Positions 1-9,824 of a stretch of DNA of 56,762 bases are shown here, one piece after another. The translations under genes were made by a program, and so were the position numbers. The first letter of the stretch is position 1. Each line of letters begins with the position of its first letter. Source of the DNA: Oscillospiraceae bacterium (GTDB lineage Bacteria; Bacillota; Clostridia; Oscillospirales; Oscillospiraceae); NCBI GenBank assembly GCA_902801295.1, contig CADCHN010000011.1, forward strand, positions 1-56,762, read 5' to 3'. Under the pieces are notes generated by a model that was not told the origin of the DNA, made no database searches, and saw only the letters and a program-made list of their open reading frames with translations.

Positions 1-97
1 AGCTAAAACTAAAGGGCCTGACACCTGCTCAACACAGATACCAGACCCTTCAGGTCGCTTAATTAATTCTTTTGTCTAACTTTTGGGGTTCACTTCA
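1..97 (+). mobile_element. IS3-family element, right end (IRR at 73-97)
   Basis: This is the right-hand tail of an IS3-type insertion sequence that continues off the left edge. The last 25 bp (73-97), read inward, begin TGAAGTGAACCCC and end GTTAGACA. This matches the terminal repeat at the other edge of the window, which begins TGAACAGCACCCC and ends GTTAGACA at 56664-56688. An OrfB-like reading frame ends 10 bp inside the repeat. The element stops 21 bp before the stop codon of the V-ATPase D gene, so it sits tightly against the 3' end of that operon. The target duplication cannot be checked because the left end of this copy is not in view. Confidence 0.8.
3..62 (+). CDS. IS3-family transposase OrfB, C-terminal fragment
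   Basis: Nineteen codons and a TAA are visible, reading LKLKGLTPAQHRYQTLQVA. This is the usual C-terminal tail of IS3/IS150-group DDE transposases, which end in a K-x-KGL/MSP-x-Q-x-R type motif just before the right terminal repeat. The rest of the gene lies outside the window. The integrase core is not visible, so activity cannot be judged. The call rests on the tail motif together with the adjacent terminal repeat. Confidence 0.7.
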   Translation, partial: LKLKGLTPAQHRYQTLQVA

Positions 98-118
98 CTG
101 TGCGTCGGGCGATTTTCT

Positions 119-772
119 TTATTGCTGATAATGGTGCGCGTCCTGCAGAACCATCTCTTTGACCTTCAGCAGCCGTACCTTGGTGGCGTTTTCGTTTTCC
201 TCCAGCTTCATGGCGATATACTTGATATTGCCCTCCAGCTCGGGGATCATCACGTACTCCAGGGCATTGACGCGGCGGCGTGTCTTTTCGATTTCCTCCG
301 CCAGCAGCTGCATGGTCTTCTCGACCTCGGCCAGCTCCAGCATGTCCTGAAAGACGAGCGAGAGCTTTTCCAGCGCGTCGTCCAGCTCGCCGGAGGTCTG
401 CGCAAAGCCGTAGGGGTAGACCTCGGAAGGATCGTTGTTTTTGGTTCGGAAGCTGTAGCGGGGCACGTTGACGCTCATGATGTTTTTGTACGTCATGCCC
501 AGCTCCACGCTCTGGCGCGGGTAGAGCAGCGCCTGCTCCATCATCTCGGGGCTCATGATGGCGGACGCCACCTGCAGCGAGGCGAAGGCGGCGGTCAGGC
601 CCTCCTCCACGCGGATGCGCAGCTCTTTGTTGCGCTTGACCACGTCCATAAACTGACGCATCAGCTCATCACGCTTGTCCTTGAGGAGCTTATGGCCGCG
701 GCGCGCCGTTTTCAGCCGTCCCTTGAGCTGGTTGAGCACCATGCGGGTCGGGGTTATAGCCGTACTTGCCAA
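119..772 (-). CDS. ntpD: V-type ATP synthase subunit D (central rotor stalk)
   Basis: Subunit D forms the central rotating shaft of the V1 sector and couples ATP hydrolysis in the A3B3 ring to the membrane rotor. The 217-residue protein begins ASTAITPTR after the start and is mostly long amphipathic helix at both ends, as expected for the coiled-coil shaft; the length is normal. I chose a TTG start at 772 because a strong GGAGGTG lies seven bases upstream; the nearby ATG at 779 is in another frame. It is the last gene of the operon, 36 bp after subunit B. An IS3 end lies just beyond its stop, and no terminator is visible between them. Confidence 0.95.
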   Translation of the reverse strand: MASTAITPTRMVLNQLKGRLKTARRGHKLLKDKRDELMRQFMDVVKRNKELRIRVEEGLTAAFASLQVASAIMSPEMMEQALLYPRQSVELGMTYKNIMSVNVPRYSFRTKNNDPSEVYPYGFAQTSGELDDALEKLSLVFQDMLELAEVEKTMQLLAEEIEKTRRRVNALEYVMIPELEGNIKYIAMKLEENENATKVRLLKVKEMVLQDAHHYQQ

Positions 773-808
773 AAAGCATCACCTCCGTTTCATCTGATCG
801 GCTGCCCG

Positions 809-2182
809 TTATTCCTGGGGCAGGTACTTGTCGATGAACTCGGGCTTGATGCGCTTGAGCTCACGGCGGGGCAGGATCTTCAGCAGCTCCCAGCCCAGAT
901 CCAGGGTCTCCTGGATGCTGCGGTTGGTGTTGTTGCCCTGGCTGACATAGCGCTTCTCAAATTCATCCGCGAACTTGGCGAAGAGCTTGTCGTCCTCGGA
1001 GAGGGCGGCCTCGCCCAGGATCGTCATCAGCTCCTTGGCATCCTTGCCGCGGGAGTAGGCGGCGAAAAGCTGGTTCATCGTGCCGGCATGATCCTCGCGG
1101 GTCTTGCCGACGCCGATGCCCTTGTCCTTCAGACGGCTCAGGGAAGGCAGCACGTCCACCGGCGGCACGATGCCCTTGCGGTGCAGGTCGCGGCTGAGGA
1201 TGATCTGGCCCTCGGTGATGTAGCCGGTCAGGTCGGGAATGGGGTGGGTCTTGTCGTCTTCGGGCATGGTGAGGATCGGGATCATCGTGATCGAGCCCTT
1301 CTTGCCCTGGCGGCGGCCGGCGCGCTCGTAGAGCGTGGCAAGGTCGGTGTACAGGTAGCCGGGATAGCCGCGGCGGCCGGGCACTTCCTTCTTGGCCGCG
1401 GACACTTCGCGCAGCGCTTCGGCATAGTTGGTGATATCGGTCAGGATGACCAGCACCTGCATATCCTTCTCAAAGGCCAGGTACTCGGCGGCGGTGAGCG
1501 CCATGCGCGGGGTGGCGATACGCTCGACGGCCGGGTCGTTGGCGAGGTTCGAGAACACGACCGTGCGGTCGATGGCGCCGGTGCGGCGGAAGTCGTTGAT
1601 GAAGTACTCCGACTCCTCAAAGGTGATGCCGATGGCGGCGAAGACGACGGCGAAGGTCTCGTTGTCGCCCAGCACGCGGGCCTGACGGGCGATCTGCGCG
1701 GCGAGAGCGGCGTGGGGCAGGCCGGAGCCGGAGAAGATCGGCAGCTTCTGGCCGCGGACCAGGGTGTTCAAGCCGTCGATCGTGCTGACGCCGGTCTGGA
1801 TAAACTCAGCGGGATAGGCGCGGGCGGCAGGGTTCATCGGCAGGCCGTTGATGTCCATATGGGCCTCGGCCAGGATGTCGGGGCCGCCGTCGATGGGACG
1901 GCCCATGCCGTTGAAGACGCGGCCGAGCATGTCCTCGGACACGGCCAGCTGCTGCGGGTGGCCCAGGAAGCGCACCTTGGTCTGCGCGAGGTTGATGCCC
2001 TGCGCGGACTCGAACAGCTGCACAACTGCCTTGTCGCCCTCGACCTCCAGCACCTTGCAGCGGCGGACTTCGCCGTTGGGCAGCTCCAGCTCGCCCAGCT
2101 CGTCGTAGGTGACGCCTTCGACGTTCTCGACAACCATCAGGGGGCTGGCAATCTCACGGATGGTTTTATATTCTTTGATCAT
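809..2182 (-). CDS. ntpB: V-type ATP synthase subunit B (non-catalytic nucleotide-binding)
   Basis: Subunit B alternates with subunit A in the V1 hexamer and contributes the arginine side of the nucleotide sites. The 457-residue protein has the family length. It lacks a Walker A loop and has the B-type segment [14 protein letters not shown] where A and beta subunits carry a P-loop. The C-terminal region contains [17 protein letters not shown], typical of the family. Its ATG overlaps the TGA of subunit A by four bases, with GGAGGTG upstream, which implies translational coupling in the one-to-one ratio the hexamer needs. Confidence 0.98.
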   Translation of the reverse strand: MIKEYKTIREIASPLMVVENVEGVTYDELGELELPNGEVRRCKVLEVEGDKAVVQLFESAQGINLAQTKVRFLGHPQQLAVSEDMLGRVFNGMGRPIDGGPDILAEAHMDINGLPMNPAARAYPAEFIQTGVSTIDGLNTLVRGQKLPIFSGSGLPHAALAAQIARQARVLGDNETFAVVFAAIGITFEESEYFINDFRRTGAIDRTVVFSNLANDPAVERIATPRMALTAAEYLAFEKDMQVLVILTDITNYAEALREVSAAKKEVPGRRGYPGYLYTDLATLYERAGRRQGKKGSITMIPILTMPEDDKTHPIPDLTGYITEGQIILSRDLHRKGIVPPVDVLPSLSRLKDKGIGVGKTREDHAGTMNQLFAAYSRGKDAKELMTILGEAALSEDDKLFAKFADEFEKRYVSQGNNTNRSIQETLDLGWELLKILPRRELKRIKPEFIDKYLPQE

Positions 2183-3948
2183 GCGTCCTCACCTCCGGCA
2201 ATGACTTCGGCGATCTCTTTCTTCATCTGCGCCTCGATGGCGTCGTAATCGGCGGCGAAGGTCTTGGCGTCCGCCATCTTGGCGCGGCCGATCTTCTCGC
2301 GGGCGGGGATGGTGAAGAGCGCGTTCATATCGACGCCCTTGCCCAGTGCCTCGCGGCACAGCGCGTCGTAGCGCAGCACCAGATCCATCAGCTTAAACTG
2401 CTTGGCATAGGAGGAATAGGCGTCCTCGTCCACAAAGGCGTTCTGCTGCAGGAAGTCCTCGCGGATCATCTTCGCCGTCTCCATGGTCAGACGGTCAGCG
2501 GGGCTGAGCGCGTCCTGACCGACCAGGCGGACGATCTCCTGCAGCTCGCTCTCCTCCTGCAGGATGTGCATGGCCTTGGTGCGGTTTTGCATATAGGCCT
2601 CACCGAACTGCTCGGTGTACCAGGGCTCGAGCGTATCCAGATACAGGGAATAGGAAGTCAGCCAGTTGATGGCCGGGAAGTGACGGGCGTAAGCCAGGGA
2701 GGAGTCCAGTGCCCAGAAGACCTTGACGATACGCATCGTGGCCTGGGAGACAGGCTCGGAGATATCGCCGCCCGGGGGCGACACGGCGCCGATGGCGGTG
2801 ACGGAGCCGCGGCGCTCATCCTGGCCGAGGCACTCGACCACGCCGGCGCGCTCGTAGAACTGCGCCAGACGGGAGGCCAGGTAGGCAGGGTAGCCTTCTT
2901 CACCGGGCATCTCTTCCAGGCGGCCGGACATCTCACGCAGAGCCTCGGCCCAGCGGGAGGTGGAGTCAGCCAGAACGGCCACGTCGTAGCCCATGTCGCG
3001 GAAGTACTCGGCAATGGTGATGCCGGTGTAAATGGAGGCCTCGCGGGCCGCCACAGGCATATCGGAGGTGTTGGCGATCAGCACGGTACGCTTCATCAGG
3101 GGTTCGCCGTTGCGCGGGTCCTTCAGCTCGGGGAACTCCATCAGAACGTCGGTCATCTCGTTGCCGCGCTCACCGCAGCCGATATAGACCACGATGTCCA
3201 CGTCCGACCACTTGGCCAGCTGGTGCTGCACGACCGTCTTGCCCGAGCCGAAGGGGCCGGGGACGGCGGCGGTGCCGCCCTTTGCGATGGGGAACATGGT
3301 GTCGATGATGCGCTGGCCGCTGTTCATCGGGCGGCTGGGGACGTATTTCTTCTCATAGGGGCGGGCGATACGCACGGGCCAGCGCTGGATCATCGTCAGC
3401 TCATGCTCTTTGCCCTTCCCGTCGCGCACAACGGCGATGCAGTCGGTAATCACGTGGCTGCCGCTCTCCACGGACACGACCTCGCCGGACACGCCGTTCG
3501 GGACCATGATCTTGTGGAGGATGGCGCTGGTCTCCTGCACGGTGCCCAGCACGTCGCCGGGGCCGACCTTGTCGCCGGGCTTTGCCACGGGCACGAAGTC
3601 CCAGAGCTTCTCCCGGTTCAGCGCCGGCACGTCGATGCCGCGGGTGATGGAGTCGCCGGCGGCGGCGCGCATCTCGGGCAGGGGGCGCTGGATGCCGTCG
3701 TAAATGTTATCCAGCATGCCGGGTCCGAGTTCCACGGACATGGGCATGCCGGTGGTGACGACCTGCGCGCCGGGTCCGAGTCCGGAGGTCTCCTCATAGA
3801 CCTGGATGGAGGCGCGGTCGCCGGTCATGTTCAGAATCTCGCCGATCAGGTGCTGAGAGCCCACGCGCACAACGTCGGAGACGTTGGCGTCCGCCAGGCC
3901 CTCGGCCACGACCAGCGGGCCGGATACCTTGGTAATAGTTCCGCTCAT
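2179..3948 (-). CDS. ntpA: V-type ATP synthase subunit A (catalytic)
   Basis: Catalytic subunit of the V1 headpiece. The Walker A loop GPFGSGKT is at residues 231-238. The family's non-homologous insertion, which distinguishes A from F-type beta subunits, lies before it at about residues 105-195. The GERGNE segment that carries the catalytic glutamate follows the P-loop. The length, 589 residues, is normal. An AGGAAGGAA ribosome-binding region precedes the ATG at 3948. The gene lies between subunit F (41 bp upstream) and subunit B (overlapping), the usual bacterial order. It can work as ATP-driven ion pump or synthase; direction cannot be read from sequence. Confidence 0.98.
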   Translation of the reverse strand: MSGTITKVSGPLVVAEGLADANVSDVVRVGSQHLIGEILNMTGDRASIQVYEETSGLGPGAQVVTTGMPMSVELGPGMLDNIYDGIQRPLPEMRAAAGDSITRGIDVPALNREKLWDFVPVAKPGDKVGPGDVLGTVQETSAILHKIMVPNGVSGEVVSVESGSHVITDCIAVVRDGKGKEHELTMIQRWPVRIARPYEKKYVPSRPMNSGQRIIDTMFPIAKGGTAAVPGPFGSGKTVVQHQLAKWSDVDIVVYIGCGERGNEMTDVLMEFPELKDPRNGEPLMKRTVLIANTSDMPVAAREASIYTGITIAEYFRDMGYDVAVLADSTSRWAEALREMSGRLEEMPGEEGYPAYLASRLAQFYERAGVVECLGQDERRGSVTAIGAVSPPGGDISEPVSQATMRIVKVFWALDSSLAYARHFPAINWLTSYSLYLDTLEPWYTEQFGEAYMQNRTKAMHILQEESELQEIVRLVGQDALSPADRLTMETAKMIREDFLQQNAFVDEDAYSSYAKQFKLMDLVLRYDALCREALGKGVDMNALFTIPAREKIGRAKMADAKTFAADYDAIEAQMKKEIAEVIAGGEDA

Positions 3949-3988
3949 ATCGTTCGTTCCTTCCTTTTCGTAATTGAAGGTCGGGCGC

Positions 3989-4309
3989 TCAGTCGCCCAG
4001 GATGTTGGTGCCGACGGCGCGTTCCACGGCCGCCTTCAGGGCCGACTGCCCAAGTCCGATGCTGCCCTCGCGGCCGGGGATCAGGATGATAGCCGGCTTG
4101 GGGCTGTCCTTGAAGCGGTCGATCTCGTGGCTGAGCTCTGCCGCCAGCGTCTCCTCGAGGTAGATGATGGCGTAGTCCTCGCTGTCGCGGGTCAGATGGC
4201 GCAGGACCTGACCGGCCTCCGCGGCGTTGGCCGCGGGATAGGTCTCCAGACCCAGAGCCTTGAAGCCCATGACGGTCTCCCGACCGCCGATGACTGCAAT
4301 TTTAAGCAT
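3989..4309 (-). CDS. ntpG: V-type ATP synthase subunit F (rotor stalk)
   Basis: Small Rossmann-like subunit that binds D in the central stalk; named NtpG in Enterococcus hirae and F in general V-ATPase nomenclature. The N-terminus MLKIAVIGG followed by [13 protein letters not shown] is the conserved family opening. I chose ATG at 4309 because family members begin at this methionine; a GTG at 4318 is an in-frame alternative. The start overlaps the end of subunit C by eight bases (stop at 4302-4304), suggesting coupling. The 106-residue length is normal. Confidence 0.93.
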   Translation of the reverse strand: MLKIAVIGGRETVMGFKALGLETYPAANAAEAGQVLRHLTRDSEDYAIIYLEETLAAELSHEIDRFKDSPKPAIILIPGREGSIGLGQSALKAAVERAVGTNILGD

Positions 4310-5288
4310 ACAGATCACGCAGCCTTTCCCGGATCGTCTGCGGGGCGATGCCCGCGAGCCTTCCCGTCAGGATCATGCGGACTGCGGTGATCTCGTTCTC
4401 CACAGCCGCGAGATAGGCCAGCACCGCCTCTTCTCCGAAGGAGACGAGCTTGGCGCCGCGCAGATAGGTCATGACCGCGTTGTCGCAGGCGCGCTCAAAG
4501 GCGGTCATGCTGCCGCCCTCGGCGGCGGCTGCCCCGAGAGAGGCGGCCTCTGCCAGGGCAGAGCCGTTGAAGATCGCCGCCAGGCCTTCGCCGCCGGCGG
4601 CGGCGAGACGATCGGCGTCCACCCGGCCGCCCGGCACCAGTGCCAGTCGAAGGAAGTCCGCGTTTTTGCCCAGGCGGGCGGTGCGCACCGCGCTCTTGAG
4701 GTTGGTGCTGTCGGCCAGGACGCTCACATAGCCCCGGACAAACTCACCCCGCGGCGCTGCCAGCGTAGAAAGCTCCTCAAAGCAGGCCCTGTCCAGCGCG
4801 AAATCCGCCAGCTGCGGATTGGCCGTGCGGGCCAGCAGCTCCCTGCCCTCGGCGATCGCTTTGGCAAGGGACGCCGGCAGCTCGTGCAGCCGCTCCTCCC
4901 GGTAGGCCGCCAACAGAGCCTCGGGGGCCACGCGGCCGGATGCGCTCATCAGCGGCAGCGGCTCGCTCTGCGTCGCCTCGGCCTTCAGGATGACCTTGGC
5001 GTTGTGGTAGTCATACTTGACGCGGAAGAGATCCACCAGATCCCTGGCGGGCGCCTGCAGGGAGAGCTCCCGGAAGACCTCCGCCCGCGTGCGGGACAGA
5101 GCCCGGTCGATCTCAGATGCATTGCTCTGGGACATGTCCTCATAGCCGCAGTCGGTCAGGAGCTTGGCGCACTCGGCATAGGAGGGCGCATCCAGCATCC
5201 GCTCGGCCTTTTCGCGGCTGAGCATCCGCACTTCCCGCGCGCGCAGCATCGAGGACAGAAACAGATAATCTTCTCGTTTGGTCTGCAA
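4302..5288 (-). CDS. ntpC: V-type ATP synthase subunit C (rotor cap, d-like)
   Basis: Funnel-shaped subunit that seats the central stalk on the membrane rotor ring. The 328-residue alpha-helical protein has the vATP-synt_AC39 pattern: an N-terminal YLFLSSMLRAREVRML segment and a C-terminal ENEITAVRMILTGRLAGI segment. The start is TTG at 5288: GGAGGG lies six bases upstream, and no ATG in frame has a comparable site. It lies 24 bp after subunit E and overlaps subunit F. Composition is alanine- and leucine-rich, in keeping with the GC-rich host. Confidence 0.95.
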   Translation of the reverse strand: MQTKREDYLFLSSMLRAREVRMLSREKAERMLDAPSYAECAKLLTDCGYEDMSQSNASEIDRALSRTRAEVFRELSLQAPARDLVDLFRVKYDYHNAKVILKAEATQSEPLPLMSASGRVAPEALLAAYREERLHELPASLAKAIAEGRELLARTANPQLADFALDRACFEELSTLAAPRGEFVRGYVSVLADSTNLKSAVRTARLGKNADFLRLALVPGGRVDADRLAAAGGEGLAAIFNGSALAEAASLGAAAAEGGSMTAFERACDNAVMTYLRGAKLVSFGEEAVLAYLAAVENEITAVRMILTGRLAGIAPQTIRERLRDLYA

Positions 5289-5312
5289 TCCAATCCCTCC
5301 TGTCCGTCGGGA

Positions 5313-5912
5313 TCAGTCAAACAGCACGCCGGCGAGCTCCGAGGACATCTCGCTGCGCTGCAGCTCCACCAGGAGCTCCGCAGTGCAGTTGGTCTCGATG
5401 CTGCCGCGCCGGAGCAGCAGGCCGCCGGCAAAGCCGCCCTCCGCCGGGGAGAGCTTGAGCGCGGCCGGTTTTCCCGCCGCGGCGAGCCTGGCATTGGCCG
5501 CCTTGACCGTCTTGTCGCCGACGGCCTTGCGGTCGCGCGCGTTAAGGACGATCTCCTCCGTACCGGTGACCGCAGCCTCGGCCGCAAGCCGGGCCAGCAG
5601 CTCGACATAATCCGCCTCGGGCAGATTCACGAGCTTTTCGCAGGCCAGCTCGAAGCTCTTGGAGACCATCTCCTGCTTGAGCGCCAGCAGACCTTTTTTC
5701 GCCTCCATGCGGGCGATGCGGTCCATGCTGTCCACGCGGTCCTCGCAGGCCTTTTCGCCCTGGAGGAGCTTCTCGCTGTAGCGATTTTTGGCCTTGCTCT
5801 CGAAGTCTTCCCGGATCGCGGCGCACTGCTGCTCAGCCTGAGACAGGATCGCGGCGGTCTGCGCGTCGGCGTCAGCCCGGATATGCGCGATGATTTTTTC
5901 AGTGCCTTTCAT
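5313..5912 (-). CDS. ntpE: V-type ATP synthase subunit E (peripheral stalk)
   Basis: Subunit E pairs with the small NtpF/H-type subunit to form the peripheral stalks that hold the A3B3 head still. The 199-residue protein begins MKGTEKIIAHIRADAD and continues as a long charged helix (about residues 5-100) before a compact alpha/beta C-terminal domain with VETNC-like strands near residue 180. Both features are typical. An ATG at 5912 with GGAG a few bases upstream is a normal start. It lies 25 bp after subunit K. Confidence 0.93.
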   Translation of the reverse strand: MKGTEKIIAHIRADADAQTAAILSQAEQQCAAIREDFESKAKNRYSEKLLQGEKACEDRVDSMDRIARMEAKKGLLALKQEMVSKSFELACEKLVNLPEADYVELLARLAAEAAVTGTEEIVLNARDRKAVGDKTVKAANARLAAAGKPAALKLSPAEGGFAGGLLLRRGSIETNCTAELLVELQRSEMSSELAGVLFD

Positions 5913-5937
5913 ATGTACTCCAATCCGATCCGGTTTA

Positions 5938-6438
<501 letters not shown>

Positions 6439-6457
6439 TCAGACTTCTATTGAATAT

Positions 6458-8443
6458 TTATTTTGCTTTCACATAATTGCCGCTGTAGCGAAGCGGCCGG
6501 AAGGGCTTGCCGCCGTCCACATAGAACTTGCCGAAGAACTCCAGGCACTGCAGGCGCAGGTCGTGCACGTAGCAGCCGAGGAGGTTCAGCGCGAAGTTCA
6601 TCGCGTGGCCCAGCAGGAAGATAATCAGAAACGCCAGCACCGTGAACACATTGACCCCGCTGTTTTGCGCGGGCATGACGGCGACGGTGTTGAACACCTT
6701 GCCGACGACACCGCCGGCCAGCATCAGGGCCATGATACGCGAGTAGCTCAGCACGTCGCCGAACCAGCCCGTGGCCGTGTTGTAGATGCAGCCGAAGGCC
6801 GCCGTGACCTTGCCGAAGCCCTTGGCATGGCGTCCGGCGCCGAACAGGAGCGCCGCCGCACCGAGGATCAGCACCGCCAGGGCGATGACATGCAGCACCT
6901 GCGAATGCACCAGCAGCAGGTCCAGCGCAAAGAGAATCGCGCCGACGAGGATCACCCACAGGGAGCCCTCTTCGAAGATCGCGTCGCCCTTGTTGCCGGC
7001 CTTCCACTTCTGCACGAAGGACACGGCCATGCCGGTGTTCAGGTGCAGCACGCCCAGCACCATCGAGCCGTAGAGCACCATGGTGCTGTCCGTCTCCGGG
7101 CTGAAGAGGTGCCAGAGGCCTGGCCAGGTGCTGTTCGGATTGAGAAGGTGGACGATCTGATAGGGAATGTCGCTGAAGAAGCCGCCGGTCAGTGCGCCCA
7201 TCGCGAAAGTCGCAATGCCGCCGTAGAGCAGCAGCTGGCAGAAGACGCGCGAGCCGCCCTCCGGCTTCATCTTCGCCATCGCGACAATCGCCGCCGCAAT
7301 CATGATGAGGCCGTAGCCCATGTCCGCCATCATCAGTCCGAAGAACAGGATGAAGAACGGGGCCATCAGCGGGTTCGGGTCCACCGTGCCATAGGCAGGC
7401 AGGCTGTACATGTTCGTTACCATGTTCAGCGCGTTGGTAAATTTGTTGTTTTTCAGCTGAACGGGAACCTCGGGGTATTCCTCCTCGGGCGGGTCCTCCG
7501 TCTCCCAGGCGCAGCCGAAGCGCTCAAAGACCTCTTTGAGTTCATTCTCCCGCTCGGCGGGCATCCAGCCCTGCAGCAGCACGACGCTCTCGGTGCCGCA
7601 GAGGCGATCTTCCGTCTCGGCCAGGCCGATCCTCGTCTCGGCCGCATCGCAGGCAAGCTTGAGCGCGTCGCGCTCCCCGGCCCGGTCGACGATCGCCTGC
7701 TCACAGGCGGTCTTTTCCTCGGCCAGAGCCCTGAGCTCGCTCTCGGCCCGGTCGATGTTCTCCTGAGCCGTGCCGCTCATGCCGGCAAAGGCGAGCGGTG
7801 CAAAGCCGAAGGCACGCAGCGCGTCCAGCGCGTCGTTTGTCTGCTCCTTGCGGCTCAATAGCAGCAGATAGCGCTGGCTCTTGTCCGCAGACACCGGGAA
7901 CAGTTCCGCCTCCTCAGCGGCGGCCGTGAGGGCCTCCTCGGCCTTGGCGGGATCTGCACGCAGCGGCATTGCGCCGAGCGTGACGGCGCAGCTGCGCGTC
8001 TCCGCGCACTCGAGCGGCAGATCCAGCGCCGCCCAGGGGCGCAGCGACTCGATGGTCGAGCGCAGACGGCTCTCCTCCGCACCGATGCGGCGGATACGGT
8101 CGCTGCTCTCGCGCAGCGACTCGGCCGTATCGAGAGCCAGGCGGAAGGTCTCCTCATCAAGGAGCTTCTCCCCGGCCACCTCGGGCTTGGGGCTCAGGAG
8201 CGCGGACTTGGCCGGCGCATAGCGGCCGAGAATGCTCAGCGCGTTCTGCAGCGCCTGCTGCTGAGACCTCGCGGCCATCAGCTCGCCGTTTTCGCGGCGG
8301 AGCAAAGAGGAGAAGGCCTCGTCCTGCAGCTCTGCGGGTTCGGACACCTCCACGCAGCCGCGGCGCAGCAGCTCGCGCAGCAGCTCATCCCGGGCGGAGC
8401 GGACAGCCATCAGCCGAAGCTTTTTCATTTTTACAATGGCCAT
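6458..8443 (-). CDS. ntpI: V-type ATP synthase subunit I (stator, a-like)
   Basis: Stator membrane subunit that provides the ion half-channels and anchors the peripheral stalks. The N-terminal half (to about residue 330) is soluble and coiled-coil rich, starting MAIVKMKKLRLMAV. The C-terminal half has about seven or eight hydrophobic helices, including FFGLMMADMGYGLI and LSYSRIMALMLAGG, the segment holding the conserved stator arginine. The length, 661 residues, is usual. The start is one base after the stop of the upstream small subunit, so the two are coupled. Confidence 0.96.
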   Translation of the reverse strand: MAIVKMKKLRLMAVRSARDELLRELLRRGCVEVSEPAELQDEAFSSLLRRENGELMAARSQQQALQNALSILGRYAPAKSALLSPKPEVAGEKLLDEETFRLALDTAESLRESSDRIRRIGAEESRLRSTIESLRPWAALDLPLECAETRSCAVTLGAMPLRADPAKAEEALTAAAEEAELFPVSADKSQRYLLLLSRKEQTNDALDALRAFGFAPLAFAGMSGTAQENIDRAESELRALAEEKTACEQAIVDRAGERDALKLACDAAETRIGLAETEDRLCGTESVVLLQGWMPAERENELKEVFERFGCAWETEDPPEEEYPEVPVQLKNNKFTNALNMVTNMYSLPAYGTVDPNPLMAPFFILFFGLMMADMGYGLIMIAAAIVAMAKMKPEGGSRVFCQLLLYGGIATFAMGALTGGFFSDIPYQIVHLLNPNSTWPGLWHLFSPETDSTMVLYGSMVLGVLHLNTGMAVSFVQKWKAGNKGDAIFEEGSLWVILVGAILFALDLLLVHSQVLHVIALAVLILGAAALLFGAGRHAKGFGKVTAAFGCIYNTATGWFGDVLSYSRIMALMLAGGVVGKVFNTVAVMPAQNSGVNVFTVLAFLIIFLLGHAMNFALNLLGCYVHDLRLQCLEFFGKFYVDGGKPFRPLRYSGNYVKAK

Positions 8444-8444
8444 C

Positions 8445-8759
8445 TCAGTTCTTCACAATCCTTTCCACCACGAGAGATGCCGCCTGGTCGAGTCTTGCCT
8501 CGGCTCTGGCGCGCAGCGCGGCTTTTTTGTTTTCCATATCCCGGGACAGCTCGGCCGCCTTGCTCATGGCCTCCTCGTCCGCCTTCCGGCGCAGCTCGGC
8601 CAGAGCGCTGTCCGCTTTATCGCCGGCCGCTTCCACCGCTGCCTTGCCGGCCGCCTGCGCGTCGCTGACCATCTGTCTGGCCTTCACTTCCGCGGCGGCG
8701 ACGGCGGCTTTGGCTTCGGCTTCCGCCTGCACGACGCTGTTGATCGCTTCAAAAGACAT
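8445..8759 (-). CDS. ntpF: V-type ATP synthase small peripheral-stalk subunit (G/H type)
   Basis: First gene of the operon, encoding about 104 residues that form one continuous charged, alanine-rich helix (EAEAKAAVAAAEVKARQM and similar). This is the pattern of the NtpF/AhaH subunit that coils with subunit E in the peripheral stalk. I chose ATG at 8759 (MSFEAINSVV) because AGGGGGTG lies just upstream; a GTG two codons earlier is the alternative. The coiled-coil composition is low in information, so the call depends largely on its place before subunit I. Confidence 0.85.
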   Translation of the reverse strand: MSFEAINSVVQAEAEAKAAVAAAEVKARQMVSDAQAAGKAAVEAAGDKADSALAELRRKADEEAMSKAAELSRDMENKKAALRARAEARLDQAASLVVERIVKN

Positions 8760-8827
8760 TGGCACACCCCCTCTAACTCACAAAAACTATCATTTTTCGG
8801 CTTTACGCCGCAACAAACGATGCTAAC

Positions 8828-8856
8828 ATGATACCGCAGAATCGGCAATCTTGCAA
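8828..8856 (-). promoter_or_regulatory. Candidate promoter of the V-ATPase operon
   Basis: On the minus strand, TTGCAA (8851-8856) is followed after 17 bases by TATCAT (8828-8833). This leaves a leader of about 60 bases before the ATG at 8759. A short CGGC-TTTAC-GCCG hairpin sits in the leader at about 8799-8811. It is the only well-spaced pair seen upstream of the operon. Confidence 0.55.
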
Positions 8857-8929
8857 GCCGTGCGCCGCTTTTTTCTTTGACTATTTTCCTACAAATGCCC
8901 AATAATCCCCCATTCCGTTCGGAAAGAGG

Positions 8930-9078
8930 GATTCAAGCTGTCGACAACGTGTCGACAGCTTGAATCGGCCAAAAGGAAACTTCGAAAAAGTTCCCTCTTG
9001 GCATAGATTGAACGCAGAAAGGGGACTCCCGTCCCCTCTCTGCGCTCTCCCCATGCGAATCTTTCCCTTTTCGCATGG
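8930..9078. repeat. Array of four consecutive stem-loops
   Basis: Four inverted repeats follow each other in 149 bp with almost no sequence between them. (1) 8930-8966: perfect 17-bp arms, loop ACG, containing GTCGACA. (2) 8968-9002: 15-bp arms with two mismatches, loop CGAAA. (3) 9014-9043: 13-bp arms with one mismatch, loop TCCC. (4) 9051-9078: 9-bp arms, loop of 10. None is followed by a clear T-run on either strand, so they are not ordinary terminators. They lie 3' of the thioesterase gene and 5' of the V-ATPase promoter. Termination, mRNA stabilisation, a repeat family or an unknown structured RNA are all possible. Confidence 0.75.
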
Positions 9079-9110
9079 ATTTGTCTGCCTTATTCTCTTA
9101 TTCTTCTTGC

Positions 9111-9824
9111 TTATTCTTCGTATTCCATGCTCAGGCGGAAGCAGGGCTTATCCGACTGGCCCTCCATGTACCAGCGCCCGTTTTCACAGCCCCAGCGGAG
9201 CGTGAGCGCGTCGTGAAAGCGCGCCTCGGCCGTGTACTCGGTGCTGACAGCCTTCAGGCGCCGCCCCTCCGCCGCCGCAGGAATGTGATCCTCCGCGAGG
9301 TCAAAGTAGCGGGTGTTGTTCATGTGGCCGTTCAGATCGACATAGCTGAAGGGCACGGTAAAGGACGCCTCCTCCGAGCAAGCCAGCTTTTTCAGTCCCG
9401 CGGGCAGACGGATCTCCCGCCCGGTCGTGACGCCCGCGATCTCCACGCCCCACTCGTCCGGAAAGACCATCTTCCGCGTTTTCTCATCCACCAGCATCCA
9501 CAGGGCGCTGGCGGAGAGCAGGGTGTTGTCCTGCGCGTCGGCGATGCGGTAATAGCGCGGGAAAAAGACGTGCATCATGGCGCCCGGCCAGGACGTGAGC
9601 GTGATGCGCTCGTCGTATTCCGGCAGGCGCGCGATCTCGCAGCGCTGCATCGTCACGACCCACAAAAGCCCCTTGTCCAGCGTCTTTTCGCGCCCCATGC
9701 CCAGCTGCTCGGTGTGGCGGATCGAGGCCTCCTGCAGCAGCTCAAAGAGCCGCGACAGACGCAGCCGACGGTACAGATCCACGTCCTTGCTGCGCAGCAG
9801 GATCTCTTCGCTGTAAACGCTCAT
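9111..9824 (-). CDS. Acyl-ACP thioesterase (FatA/FatB-like)
   Basis: Hydrolyses the thioester between an acyl chain and acyl carrier protein. The protein, about 237 residues, is a double hot-dog. The N-terminal half contains LFELLQEASIRHTEQLG, and the C-terminal half contains the D-x-N-x-H-x-NN motif (YVDLNGHMNNTRYF) that carries the catalytic Asp/Asn/His in plant and bacterial acyl-ACP thioesterases. I chose ATG at 9824, giving MSVYSEEILLRSKDVD, because it overlaps the stop of the upstream ACP gene by four bases. The direct coupling to a dedicated ACP and a ligase suggests it releases the product of that small pathway rather than serving bulk lipid synthesis. Confidence 0.85.
   Translation of the reverse strand: MSVYSEEILLRSKDVDLYRRLRLSRLFELLQEASIRHTEQLGMGREKTLDKGLLWVVTMQRCEIARLPEYDERITLTSWPGAMMHVFFPRYYRIADAQDNTLLSASALWMLVDEKTRKMVFPDEWGVEIAGVTTGREIRLPAGLKKLACSEEASFTVPFSYVDLNGHMNNTRYFDLAEDHIPAAAEGRRLKAVSTEYTAEARFHDALTLRWGCENGRWYMEGQSDKPCFRLSMEYEE

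Noticed and set aside
83..4089. Long plus-strand frames opposite the V-ATPase A and B genes
   Set aside because: Same kind of shadow; the minus-strand proteins are unambiguous V-ATPase subunits.
8930..8966. Classical intrinsic terminator
   Set aside because: The 17-bp hairpin has no T-run on either strand and is one of four stacked hairpins.
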